64,000 nucleotides of DNA from JANXLS01 sp035308565 (GTDB lineage Bacteria > Planctomycetota > SZUA-567 > H5-PLA8). A program made the translations under genes and the position numbers. The stretch covers positions 1 through 64,000 of the forward strand of contig DATGGK010000182.1 of the NCBI GenBank assembly GCA_035308565.1, in the 5' to 3' direction. This document shows positions 53,012-61,200 of the stretch, in pieces (position 1 is the stretch's first letter; each line of letters opens with the position of its first letter). The notes beneath the pieces were generated by a model. The model saw only the letters and a list, made by a program, of their open reading frames with translations, made no database searches and was not told the DNA's origin.

Positions 53012-54229
53012 TCAGGTCCGAGCCTTCAAACATTGCTCGACGGTTTCGTATACCTGGTCCACGGTGATCGCCTGCATGCAGAGATTATTCTTACACAACG
53101 AAAAGCGGTGATTGTAGGCGCTGACACAGGGGCTGCAGACGAGATTGGCCCACAACACGTGGTTTCGCGGCGAGCGCGCGCCAAAAAGTTTCGGGGTTTC
53201 CGGACCGAAGAGTGTCACGACATCAACCGGAGTCAGCGTGGCGAAATGCGCCGGCCCGCTGTCGTTGGTGACCAACACGTCGGCGACGCAATACAACGCC
53301 AACAGCCCGCGCAGGGTCGTCTTTCCGGCCATGGACACGCAACGGCTCGAGCCGATCTGTTCAATCAAGCGCTGAACGCCCGGGGACTCGTCCGGCGCGC
53401 CAGTAAACGCGACGCACAGATTCGGCTGATTACTCAGGAGGCGTTTGGCGAGCGCGACGTAATTCGCGTCGGCCCATTTGCGCAGCGGCAGCAAATCGCT
53501 GCAATTGGCATTCAATAAAACCAACGTTGAAAAAGCCGTTCCACCGGCTTCCTTGCGAAGCGTTTCACGAACCGTGAGCAATTCCTCGGCGGTAGGCGCG
53601 AAGGCGGGCAACTCCTCCGCGGCCTCCGGCGGAGCCGATGGAAAGGCGGGAAACGAATTCGCCGGGCGCTCAATTGCGTCAACGAGCGAAACAAAGGTCT
53701 GGCTTGTATGTAAATAGGGATTGTACTGCACGCGATGGGTCATCAGATCGCCGCGATAGCCCGCTTCGCCGGCATACGCGTGAAAACCGACGCGCCTTCG
53801 CGCGCCGCTGCAATAGGACAAAATCGCCGACGAGCGTGCAAAAAACTCAAGATCGACCGACGTGTCAATCTTCAGCGCGCGAAGTTTTCGCAGCGCGGAG
53901 AGCGCCGACGCGCAGAACGAAAACAACGATTTCGTGCGCAGCGCAAACACGTTTTCGGGAGGAATCACATTCAGCGTGTCGAGGATGAAGCGATTCTCCT
54001 GGAACACCAGAAAATAGACATTCTCGCGGCCAACAAGCCGTGTGGCTCGTACGATCGCCGAATAAGCCAGGACCGTGGAGCCTTGTTCCGCGGGCTTAAT
54101 AAAAATAATTTTGCGCGGCGGCGCGGCAACCGTCCGCTCAAAGATATTTATTCTGCGCAGGCACGTCAGCAGAAAGCAAACCACGCTTCCCGCCCATTTG
54201 TCCAACCAGCGCATACTGGAGACTTTCAT
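53012..54229 (-). CDS. GT9 family glycosyltransferase (heptosyltransferase-like)
   Basis: A 405-residue cytosolic, membrane-associated enzyme of the ADP-heptose:LPS heptosyltransferase family. It has two Rossmann-like halves: AEQGSTVLAYSAIVRA near the N-terminus and VTNDSGPAHFATLTPVDVVT followed by LFGPETPKLFG near the C-terminus, the GT9 donor-site signature. Its first 25 residues are hydrophobic, which may anchor it. AAGGAAAC precedes ATG 54229. The acceptor sugar cannot be told. It lies upstream of the GT39 gene on the same strand, with a 58-nt gap. Confidence 0.9.
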   Translation of the reverse strand: MKVSSMRWLDKWAGSVVCFLLTCLRRINIFERTVAAPPRKIIFIKPAEQGSTVLAYSAIVRATRLVGRENVYFLVFQENRFILDTLNVIPPENVFALRTKSLFSFCASALSALRKLRALKIDTSVDLEFFARSSAILSYCSGARRRVGFHAYAGEAGYRGDLMTHRVQYNPYLHTSQTFVSLVDAIERPANSFPAFPSAPPEAAEELPAFAPTAEELLTVRETLRKEAGGTAFSTLVLLNANCSDLLPLRKWADANYVALAKRLLSNQPNLCVAFTGAPDESPGVQRLIEQIGSSRCVSMAGKTTLRGLLALYCVADVLVTNDSGPAHFATLTPVDVVTLFGPETPKLFGARSPRNHVLWANLVCSPCVSAYNHRFSLCKNNLCMQAITVDQVYETVEQCLKART

Positions 54230-54366
54230 TTTGTTTCCTTATAATACAGTCTGCCGCGAGAAGCAACGCGAAGGCTGCCGTGATTCCAAACTCCCACATG
54301 TATTTTTAAATCGATCCGGCGCACCGCGCCCGTGCGAGGGCGGGCGAAATAAAATCGCCGACGCCG

Positions 54367-54756
54367 TTACCACTTTATTTTTATGCTATATTTTTTCCAG
54401 TCGTCGTCGTCCGTAATGGCCGTTGCGCCGATTTCGAGCGCTTGAGCGATCAACAACCTGTCGAAGGGATCGCGGTGGTGCAGCGGCAATTTTTCGACGC
54501 GCGATAGATGCGCCACTTCGACAGGCACCAATTGAAAGCCGTGATCGGCAACCAGAGTTCGCGCAAAGTCTTCAAGTGCACCATCGAGCTTAAGCTTGCC
54601 CAAAGTGCGCTTAATCGCGATTTCCCAGATGCTGACAATACTGACGCAAATGGTGTTGGCTGGATCGTAAAAAACGGGCTCCCAGCGCGCCCGAATGAGA
54701 CGCGGATCGTTCATGCGCATCCATAGCGGCACATGAGTGTCCAAAAGGAAGAGCAT
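54367..54756 (-). CDS. PIN-domain toxin (VapC-like)
   Basis: A 129-residue PIN-domain ribonuclease. The acidic residues expected for metal binding are in LLDTHVPLW, SIWEIAIK, RDPFDRLLIAQA and the ITDDDDW near the end. PIN toxins cleave tRNA or rRNA when freed from their antitoxin. The start lies 3 nt after the antitoxin stop, so the two are co-transcribed. The family was assigned from motifs, size and partner. Confidence 0.92.
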   Translation of the reverse strand: MLFLLDTHVPLWMRMNDPRLIRARWEPVFYDPANTICVSIVSIWEIAIKRTLGKLKLDGALEDFARTLVADHGFQLVPVEVAHLSRVEKLPLHHRDPFDRLLIAQALEIGATAITDDDDWKKYSIKIKW

Positions 54757-54759
54757 CGC

Positions 54760-55017
54760 TTACTCCATGTATTCTTTCATGTCCTCAATTGGGTCGCAAA
54801 AATCGTCTGCAATCCAGATTTTTCCTTTCATATCGCCCCATTTGCCGCGGCGAACAGGGGGAGTTTCAATCGGGCGCAATTCCGCCGCGGGCTTGCCGCG
54901 CTGCGTAATGATGAACGATTTTCCCGCGCGAGCTTGGCGCACAAGACGGGAAAGGTGAGTCTTCGCATTGAAGATGCCGATCGTTTCCGGCCGCGGCGGT
55001 AAACTAGCTTTTTTCAT
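54760..55017 (-). CDS. Phd/YefM-type antitoxin
   Basis: An 85-residue protein with the Phd/YefM N-terminal DNA-binding pattern, FNAKTHLSRLVRQARAGKS followed by FIITQRGKPAAEL, and an acidic C-terminal tail (DFCDPIEDMKEYME) that would wrap the toxin. It lies directly upstream of the PIN toxin. No ribosome binding site is seen before ATG 55017. The gene may be expressed from a short or leaderless transcript. It probably represses its own promoter through the inverted repeat at 55001-55029. Confidence 0.9.
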   Translation of the reverse strand: MKKASLPPRPETIGIFNAKTHLSRLVRQARAGKSFIITQRGKPAAELRPIETPPVRRGKWGDMKGKIWIADDFCDPIEDMKEYME

Positions 55018-55029
55018 ACAACTAGTTTA
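55001..55029 (-). promoter_or_regulatory. Candidate toxin-antitoxin operator (TAAACTAG inverted repeat)
   Basis: TAAACTAG (55001-55008) and CTAGTTTA (55022-55029) are perfect inverted repeats with centres 21 bp apart, two helical turns, and straddle the antitoxin start codon. The right half is itself part of AACTAGTT (55020-55027). The site would suit autorepression by the antitoxin. Confidence 0.45.
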
Positions 55030-55055
55030 ATGAGCTGGTCTGATCGCGTAAAGAA

Positions 55056-55406
55056 CTATTTTGGCCTTCGGTTTGAATGTTTCCCTTCGGAGCGAAAGGA
55101 TGTCTGATTCATGCAGTCCGGCCGCTTTCGAATTTGAAGCCAGTACTCTTCGCGTACGTCTTCATCCACTTCAATGACGCCGGGATAAAGCGTATCGTGG
55201 CCGGCTTTCTTGCATCCGGAAATCCAATAGCGTTCGTTCGTTTCGATGTCGAAAAAATTCGCCTTATAGTCGCCGCCGATGGATTGGAACGTTTTCCCAC
55301 GATAATAAACCGACTTGCCCGTTTGCGAGAACGTGACGCGGCCGATTCTCGCCGCGCCGGCAAGGCCGTCGCCCTTGTACTCGATGTACATGATTCGAGG
55401 CTGCAT
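55056..55406 (-). CDS. Conserved small protein of unknown function
   Basis: A 116-residue soluble protein. The pattern YIEYKGDGLAGAARIGRVTF, SVYYRGKTFQS, ERYWISGCKKAGHDTLYPG and VREEYW is that of a widespread small bacterial family which databases sometimes wrongly label 1-deoxy-D-xylulose-5-phosphate synthase. No catalytic residues stand out. ATG 55406 fits a GGA six bases upstream; starts at 55415 and 55424 are possible. It lies 27 nt from the pyruvate carboxylase end on the same strand. Its last 15 residues are less conserved in character. Confidence 0.7.
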   Translation of the reverse strand: MQPRIMYIEYKGDGLAGAARIGRVTFSQTGKSVYYRGKTFQSIGGDYKANFFDIETNERYWISGCKKAGHDTLYPGVIEVDEDVREEYWLQIRKRPDCMNQTSFRSEGKHSNRRPK

Positions 55407-55433
55407 GAATTCCATCCCCAACACCGATCGTGT

Positions 55434-58400
55434 TCATTCAAACACCGCCAGCAAATCCCCCGCCTCCACGATGTCGCCTTTCTTCAGCGGCACTTCGCGG
55501 ATCACGCCGTCTTTGGGCGCGGCGACGTTGACTTGCATCTTCATCGCTTCGAGCACCATCAGCACGTCGTTTTTCTTCACTTCGCTGCCTTTGCTGACTT
55601 TCACCTCGGCGATCAGGCCCGGCATGGCGGCGCCGACGTGGTGCGGGTTGTCCGGTTCGGCTTTGCGCTTCACGACGGCCGCGGTTTTGGCGAGTTTGTC
55701 GCGCACGACCGCTTCGCGCGGCATGCCGTTGAGTTCGAAATAGACTTTGCGCGTGCCGTCTTTCGCGGGTTCGGCGATGGAGATCAATTTGACGATCAGC
55801 GTTTTGCCCGGCTCGATTTCGACTTTGATCTCTTCGTCGATATCCATGCCGAAAAGAAAATTCTTCGTCGGAATCGGCGCAGGGTCGCCGTAGAGCTTGC
55901 GCGCGGCGGCGAAGTCGTTGAAAACCTTATCGTAAAGCGCGGCGGAAAGCGCGTCGCGCCGCGAAATGTCCGGGCCGAATTTCTTCGCGAGCGAGTCGCG
56001 CAAATCAGAGAGATCCACCGGCGGCAGCAGCGCACCTGCGCGCTTTTTGAGCGGCTTGCGGTCTTTCAATATCACCGCCTGCAATTTCGGATCGAAACCG
56101 CCGGGCGGAAAACCGATGTGGCCTTCGAAGAATTGCACGACCGATTCAGGAAAACTCAAATGCTTCCCCTTCTCGATCACGTCCTGGGATTTCAAGCGAT
56201 TGGTGACGAGAAACAGCGCCATGTCGCCGACGACTTTTGAACTTGGCGTGACTTTGACGATGTCGCCGAAGAGGAAATTGACCGCGCGGTATTCTCGTTT
56301 GACTTCCTCCCAGCGGTCGTCGAGGCCCATTGATTGCGCCTGCTGCTGTAAATTCGTGTACTGCCCGCCGGGCATTTCGTGCTCGTACACTTCCGCTGTG
56401 CCGGCGCGCATGTCGCTTTCGAACGGGTAATAAAATTTGCGCACGTTTTCAAAGTAGTCGCCGATTTTGTTGAGCGACGGAATATCCAGCCCCGTGTCGC
56501 GCGGGCCGCCTTTCAATTGCGAAACAATCGCGTTCAAATTGGGCTGGCTGGTCAGGCCGCTCATGCTGGCGATGGCCATGTCGGCGATGTCCACGCCGGC
56601 CTCGCCCGCTTTCAAAATCGCCGCGCCCTGCGTGCCGCAGGTGTCGTGCGTGTGAAAATGGACCGGCACGCCGACTTCATCGCGCAGCGCTTTGACGAGT
56701 TTCTCCGCGGCGTAGGGCTTGCACAGGCCGGCCATGTCCTTGATGCCGATAATGTGCGTGCCGCGTTTGACGAGTTCTTTCGCCATCGTCACGTAGTATT
56801 TCAAATCATATTTCGGGCGCGAGGGATCGTTGATGTCGGCGGTGTAACAGATTGCGGCTTCGCAGATGCGGTCCGTTTTAAGCACTGCTTCGATGGCCAC
56901 TTCCAATCCGGGCAGCCAATTCAGGCAATCGAAGATGCGAAAAATGTCCATCCCTGCCTGTGCCGATTCCTTAATGAACTCGCGCACGACATTGTCTGGA
57001 TAATTTGTGTAGCCGACGGCCGAAGAACCGCGCACGAGCATTTGAAAAAGGATGTTGGGAATCTTCTCGCGCAGCGCAACCAGCCGTTCCCACGGGCATT
57101 CTTTCAAAAAGCGCATGGCCGTGTCGAACGTCGCGCCGCCCCACATTTCCATTGAGAATAAATTCGAGCAGCGCCGCGCGTAAAAATCCGCGATGGCCAG
57201 CATGTCGTGGCTGCGCATGCGCGTGGCCAGCAGCGATTGGTGCGCGTCGCGGAAAGTCGTGTCGGTGATGAGTAATTTCGCCTGGCGGCGCGCCCATTTC
57301 CCGAGACCCTCCGCGCCTTCGCGTTCGAGGATCTGCTTTGAGCCGCTGGGAATTTGTGGCGCGAGCGTCCCGCCCGCACGGTCCTCTGAAACGTGCAGGC
57401 GGGACGCCTGCGCCACGGGTGCAACAGGAATCAATGCGTGCGCCGGCGCTTTCAAGCCTTCGCCCACGATCGGATTCCCGTTGACGGTAATTTCAGCGAG
57501 GAAATTCAACAGCTTGTTGGCGCGGTCGCGCGGTTCGCGCCACGTGAACAGATCGGGATTGGCTTCGATGAATCCGGTGTCGCAGCGCCCGGCGAGAAAA
57601 TCGGGATGCCTCAACACGTTTTGCAAAAACGGAATGTTGCTCGCCAAACCGCGAATGCGGAATTCGCTCAGCGCGCGATTCAAACGCGCCGCCGCTTCGA
57701 GAAAATCGCTGCCGTGGCTGGTCAGTTTCACCAGCAGCGAATCGTAATATGGCGTGATCACCGCGCCGGTATAGGCGGTGCCGCCGTCGAGGCGGATGCC
57801 GAATCCCGCCGCGGAACGATACGTCGTGATGCGCCCGTAATCGGGCGTGAAACTCTTCGCGGGATTTTCCGTCGTGATGCGCGCTTGAATCGCGTAGCCT
57901 TTCAACTCAACTTGATCCTGCGCCGGCACGCGCGTCTGCGGATCGCCGAGGCGATAGCCTTCCGCGATGCGAATCTGGGCTTGCACCAGATCGATGCCCG
58001 TCACCATTTCCGTGACGGTGTGTTCGACCTGGATACGCGTGTTCATTTCGATCAAATAAATTTCATCGCTCTTCGGATCCATCAAAAACTCGACGGTGCC
58101 CGCATTCTGATATCCGGCCGCCTTCGCGAATTTCACCGCCATCGAGCATAGGCGTTCGCGCTGCTCCGCAATGAGCGCAAGGCTGGGCGCGAATTCGATC
58201 ACCTTTTGATTGCGGCGCTGAATCGAACAATCGCGTTCGAACAGATGCAGCACGCTGCCGTGCTTGTCGCCGAGAATCTGCACCTCCAGATGCTTCGGTT
58301 TAAGCACGCGCTTTTCGATGAAGCACTCGTCGCTGCCGAACGCGCTAAGCGCTTCGCGCTGAGCCAGCGGAAGCATCTCGCGCAATTCGGCGTCGCTGTT

Positions 58401-59057
58401 CACCGCGCGGATGCCGCGCCCGCCGCCGCCGTGGCTGGCCTTGATCATCACGGGGTAGCCGCATTTGTTCGCGAACTTCAGCGCATGTTCGACGGATTCG
58501 ACAGGACCGGGTGTGCCGGGAATGACGGGAAGGCCGAGACTGAGCGCCAGTTTTCGCGCGCTGACTTTGTCCGAAACTTTCACCATCACATCGGGATCGG
58601 GCCCTACCCAGATCAAACCCGCGCCCATGACTTTCGACGCGAACTCGCTGTTCTCCGAGAGAAATCCGTAGCCCGGATGAATCGCATCAGCGCCTTTGTC
58701 GAGCGCCAACTGCACGATCTCGTCCATGCTCAGGTACGCCGAAATCGGCCCCTTGCCCACGCCGACCTGGTACGCCTCGTCGCATTTGTAGCGGTGCAGC
58801 GCGAGCTTGTCTTCTTCGCTGTAAATGCCGACGGTGACGATGCCCATTTCGTTGCAGGCGCGAAAAACGCGGATGGCAATTTCGCTGCGATTGGCAACGA
58901 GCAGTTTGCGGATGGGCCGGATGCCCTGCGCGCGGGCGGCTGATTCGTCCATCAGGTGCGTCTGGTAAACGCTGGCGGGATGCGCGAAAGCGGGCGATGC
59001 CGCGTCTCCTTTTGATAGTGCGGCGGCGGTCGTCTTCTTCGATGAGCGTTTGGTCAT
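55434..59057 (-). CDS. pyc: Pyruvate carboxylase, single-chain
   Basis: A 1,207-residue enzyme that makes oxaloacetate from pyruvate and bicarbonate with ATP. The biotin carboxylase domain (about residues 45-500) has the Gly-rich ATP-grasp loop HGGGGRGIRAV. The carboxyltransferase domain (about 595-1060) begins with TTFRDAHQSLLATRMR. The biotinyl domain has VLEAMKMQ, with biotin on Lys1173. The linker at about residues 551-565 (APVAQASRLHVSEDRAGGTL) is encoded by an inserted palindromic repeat and makes the chain longer than the usual 1,150. ATG 59057 lacks a ribosome binding site and may be read from a leaderless transcript. Confidence 0.96.
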   Translation of the reverse strand: MTKRSSKKTTAAALSKGDAASPAFAHPASVYQTHLMDESAARAQGIRPIRKLLVANRSEIAIRVFRACNEMGIVTVGIYSEEDKLALHRYKCDEAYQVGVGKGPISAYLSMDEIVQLALDKGADAIHPGYGFLSENSEFASKVMGAGLIWVGPDPDVMVKVSDKVSARKLALSLGLPVIPGTPGPVESVEHALKFANKCGYPVMIKASHGGGGRGIRAVNSDAELREMLPLAQREALSAFGSDECFIEKRVLKPKHLEVQILGDKHGSVLHLFERDCSIQRRNQKVIEFAPSLALIAEQRERLCSMAVKFAKAAGYQNAGTVEFLMDPKSDEIYLIEMNTRIQVEHTVTEMVTGIDLVQAQIRIAEGYRLGDPQTRVPAQDQVELKGYAIQARITTENPAKSFTPDYGRITTYRSAAGFGIRLDGGTAYTGAVITPYYDSLLVKLTSHGSDFLEAAARLNRALSEFRIRGLASNIPFLQNVLRHPDFLAGRCDTGFIEANPDLFTWREPRDRANKLLNFLAEITVNGNPIVGEGLKAPAHALIPVAPVAQASRLHVSEDRAGGTLAPQIPSGSKQILEREGAEGLGKWARRQAKLLITDTTFRDAHQSLLATRMRSHDMLAIADFYARRCSNLFSMEMWGGATFDTAMRFLKECPWERLVALREKIPNILFQMLVRGSSAVGYTNYPDNVVREFIKESAQAGMDIFRIFDCLNWLPGLEVAIEAVLKTDRICEAAICYTADINDPSRPKYDLKYYVTMAKELVKRGTHIIGIKDMAGLCKPYAAEKLVKALRDEVGVPVHFHTHDTCGTQGAAILKAGEAGVDIADMAIASMSGLTSQPNLNAIVSQLKGGPRDTGLDIPSLNKIGDYFENVRKFYYPFESDMRAGTAEVYEHEMPGGQYTNLQQQAQSMGLDDRWEEVKREYRAVNFLFGDIVKVTPSSKVVGDMALFLVTNRLKSQDVIEKGKHLSFPESVVQFFEGHIGFPPGGFDPKLQAVILKDRKPLKKRAGALLPPVDLSDLRDSLAKKFGPDISRRDALSAALYDKVFNDFAAARKLYGDPAPIPTKNFLFGMDIDEEIKVEIEPGKTLIVKLISIAEPAKDGTRKVYFELNGMPREAVVRDKLAKTAAVVKRKAEPDNPHHVGAAMPGLIAEVKVSKGSEVKKNDVLMVLEAMKMQVNVAAPKDGVIREVPLKKGDIVEAGDLLAVFE
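57365..57407. repeat. REP-like palindrome inside the pyruvate carboxylase gene
   Basis: GCGTCCCGCCCGCACG (57365-57380) and CGTGCAGGCGGGACGC (57392-57407) pair with one mismatch around an 11-nt loop. The reading frame stays open through it, adding about 14 residues between the biotin carboxylase and carboxyltransferase domains. Same element type as 48083-48114. Confidence 0.85.
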
Positions 59058-59063
59058 GGACGG

Positions 59064-59091
59064 TTTATATAGGGGAAACGCGATTTCGCAA
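59064..59091 (-). promoter_or_regulatory. Candidate promoter of pyc giving a leaderless transcript
   Basis: Reading the minus strand, TTGCGA (59091-59086), a 16-bp spacer and TATAAA (59069-59064) form a sigma-70-like promoter. Transcription would start about seven bases on, at or next to the A of ATG 59057. No ribosome binding site precedes that ATG, which agrees with a leaderless mRNA. Confidence 0.4.
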
Positions 59092-59172
59092 ATGAAGCGC
59101 GCGCAAGTAGAATGAAGTTTACATTCCAAATTTGCTGCGCTAAAATTGCGCACAGTTTGAGGAGGCTGCCCA

Positions 59173-59415
59173 ATGCCTGCATTGATTCAAGAGGTGTACA
59201 GTATGGCGATGAAGCTTCCGGAGAAGGACCGGCGCGCGCTCGTTGAAGATTTAATCGCAAGCCTTGGCGACGACGAGCCGGCCGAGTCGCAGGCCGAAAT
59301 CGACGCGGCGTGGGATAAGGAGATCGACAGACGGGTCGCGGAGATTGAATCGGGGAAAGCCCAGGGAATGGATGCGTTCGAGGATCTCAAAGCGATCAGG
59401 GCGCGCCACAAATGA
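59173..59415 (+). CDS. Addiction-module antitoxin-like protein (TIGR02574 type)
   Basis: An 80-residue acidic protein. The helical pattern MKLPEKDRRALVEDLIASLG followed by AEIDAAWDKEIDRRVAEIES is that of the 'putative addiction module component' family that pairs with RelE/ParE toxins. The end, FEDLKAIRARHK, is typical. GAGGAGGCTGCCCA precedes ATG 59173. The stop overlaps the toxin start (ATGA at 59412). Confidence 0.88.
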   Translation: MPALIQEVYSMAMKLPEKDRRALVEDLIASLGDDEPAESQAEIDAAWDKEIDRRVAEIESGKAQGMDAFEDLKAIRARHK

Positions 59416-59717
59416 AACCGATTGAGCGTCTTCCTGAAGCAAGACGGGATATTGATGAGGCCGTCGATTGGTATGACAAAGAACAACCGGGGGTTTCGGA
59501 TCGTTTTTTGGACGAAATCGAAGCGGCGTATTCAAAAATCCAGCGCTCTCCTTCCGCATGGCCTATCCGAAGAAAAAAGGCTCGCAAGTGCAGCCTGGTG
59601 AAATTTCCATTCAACGTCATTTACGTTGAACATTCTGATAAAATCTGGATTGTGGCAATTGCGCATGCCAAGCGTCGGCCCAACTACTGGTTCAAGCGTA
59701 TGAAAAATATTCCGTAG
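59412..59717 (+). CDS. RelE/ParE superfamily toxin
   Basis: A 101-residue basic protein with the ParE/RelE pattern RRDIDEAVDWYDKEQPGVSD, SPSAWPIRRKKARKC and FNVIYVEHSDKIWIVAIAHA, ending KRRPNYW. Such toxins act on gyrase or on ribosome-bound mRNA; which cannot be told from sequence. It is coupled by ATGA to its antitoxin. It ends 1 nt from the convergent esterase gene. Confidence 0.9.
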   Translation: MKPIERLPEARRDIDEAVDWYDKEQPGVSDRFLDEIEAAYSKIQRSPSAWPIRRKKARKCSLVKFPFNVIYVEHSDKIWIVAIAHAKRRPNYWFKRMKNIP

Positions 59718-59718
59718 T

Positions 59719-60603
59719 TCACGTCTTCGGGTGCAAAAACCCCTTGCTCTCCAAAAACTCCATGAACCGATCCGGCCAGCCGGCGAGTGCGCCTTTCATT
59801 CCCGGACGTAAACCGAAACCGTGCCCACCCGTCGAATAGATATGCAGTTCCGCCGTGGCCTTCGCGCGCTTGAAGCGCAGATACGCTTCCGCCAAACCTT
59901 CCGAAATATCCTGGCGATCATAGGCCGAGCACGCAAAAAAGGCGGGCGCCGTATCTTTTTCAAGCGGCTGGATGTCGCCGGAGCGGCCCGGATAAATCAG
60001 GCCTTGAAACGCGGGCTTTGAATTGAGTTTGTCGATTGGATCGGCGGCGTCGGCTTTGCCTTCGCCGGGTTTCATGCAGGCTTGCGCGACCAATTCGCCG
60101 CCCGCTGAAAAACCGATGGCGCCCAGCCGCGCGGGATCGATGCCCCATTCGGCCGCGCGCGAGCGAATCAAACGCATCGCGCGCTGCGCGTCCGGCACGG
60201 CGTGGTCCATGATCGTGTACGTCGAGCCTTCTTCGCGCGCGAGGCGGTGCTTCAGCACAAATGCCGCGACGCCGTGATCCGCGAACCACTGGGCTACGAA
60301 CACGCCCTCGTGATCGACGCACAACATGCGATGCCCGCCGCCGGGAATCACGAGCACGCCCACGCCGGTCGCTTTTTCTTTCGCGGGCAGAAACGGCGTG
60401 ATCGATGGCTTGTGAATGGAGGACACTTGGCGTTCGCCGTTCGCGGATGTCTTCACGATTTCGGGCGCGTTCTTGCCTTCGGAGCCGGGCGCGCCGTTGG
60501 GCCAGAGCAATATTTCCTGCGGAGCATCGGCGCCATATAAAATTGCGGAGGAGAGCGCCAGGAGGAGAATAATTTTAAGCATCGATTTGATCGCGCGGCT
60601 CAT
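59719..60603 (-). CDS. Secreted alpha/beta hydrolase (esterase/acetylxylan-esterase-like)
   Basis: A 294-residue protein with a signal peptide (residues 1-24). The fold is alpha/beta-hydrolase: the oxyanion-hole HGGG-like VLVIPGGGHRML, the nucleophile elbow GFSAGG with its Ser and a C-terminal HGFG with the likely His. The family (BD-FAE/Aes type) removes acetyl or other acyl groups from carbohydrates or small esters. TGGAGA precedes ATG 60603. A strong terminator upstream (60657-60690) separates it from the TIGR03067 gene, so it has its own promoter. Confidence 0.88.
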   Translation of the reverse strand: MSRAIKSMLKIILLLALSSAILYGADAPQEILLWPNGAPGSEGKNAPEIVKTSANGERQVSSIHKPSITPFLPAKEKATGVGVLVIPGGGHRMLCVDHEGVFVAQWFADHGVAAFVLKHRLAREEGSTYTIMDHAVPDAQRAMRLIRSRAAEWGIDPARLGAIGFSAGGELVAQACMKPGEGKADAADPIDKLNSKPAFQGLIYPGRSGDIQPLEKDTAPAFFACSAYDRQDISEGLAEAYLRFKRAKATAELHIYSTGGHGFGLRPGMKGALAGWPDRFMEFLESKGFLHPKT

Positions 60604-60656
60604 GAAAGAATCTCCAATCGAAATGTGTATGGCACATACACCGCGTTATTGATCTG

Positions 60657-60690
60657 AAAAAAAGGCTGGAGCGCAATGCACTCCAGCCTT
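60657..60690 (-). terminator. Rho-independent terminator
   Basis: AAGGCTGGAG (60662-60671) and CTCCAGCCTT (60681-60690) make a perfect 10-bp stem. On the minus strand the stem is followed by seven U from the A-run at 60657-60663. It lies 35 nt past the stop of the TIGR03067 gene and ends that operon. Confidence 0.85.
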
Positions 60691-60724
60691 GCCCGAAACT
60701 CAATCTACACCGAATTACCCGGCG

Positions 60725-61162
60725 CTACTTCTTCCGCTTCAACACCAGAAAATCAATCTTCGATCCCGCCGCCGATTCAAACGCCTCCGGCCTCTTTTCC
60801 CCTGGGTCGGACGAGGTCAATTTTAGCGTGTCGCCATCCAGTTCGTAAATGCCCAGCTCGACCTTGTCTTTCTGATCGCCGTCCACGTGCGTCAAATCGA
60901 TGTGTTTCGGTTTCTGCTCGCCGTCCAATTTGAACGTCACGGTGCTGACGGCTTCGTCCTTCAGCTTCATCTGCATCTTGTTTCCCGTGATCACCATTGT
61001 GATGTCTTTCAATTGCTCCGCGGGCTGCTTCTCGCCCTTGGATGTGACCGATTCGATCGTCCAACTGCCTTCCATCTTCTTCGCGTCTTCATCTTCCGCG
61101 CGCGCAGCGCACGCGCAAACGATCAATGCCAGGACGGCAAACTGCAGAGCGATTCTCCTCAT
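60725..61162 (-). CDS. TIGR03067 domain secreted protein
   Basis: A 145-residue protein with a signal peptide (residues 1-22). The mature part carries the pattern KKMEGSWTIESVTSKGE and YELDGDTLKLTSSDPGEKRP followed by EAF, characteristic of TIGR03067, a lipocalin-like family that is frequent in Planctomycetota. Ligand unknown. AAGGAGGTGG stands 5-7 nt before ATG 61162. It is the last gene before the terminator. Confidence 0.85.
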   Translation of the reverse strand: MRRIALQFAVLALIVCACAARAEDEDAKKMEGSWTIESVTSKGEKQPAEQLKDITMVITGNKMQMKLKDEAVSTVTFKLDGEQKPKHIDLTHVDGDQKDKVELGIYELDGDTLKLTSSDPGEKRPEAFESAAGSKIDFLVLKRKK

Positions 61163-61200
61163 GGCCCACCTCCTTGTAAGGGTTATCGAACACGTGCCGT

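Noticed and set aside
59058..59153. 32-residue N-terminal extension of pyruvate carboxylase
   Set aside because: Cys-rich and unlike the family; it covers the likely promoter.
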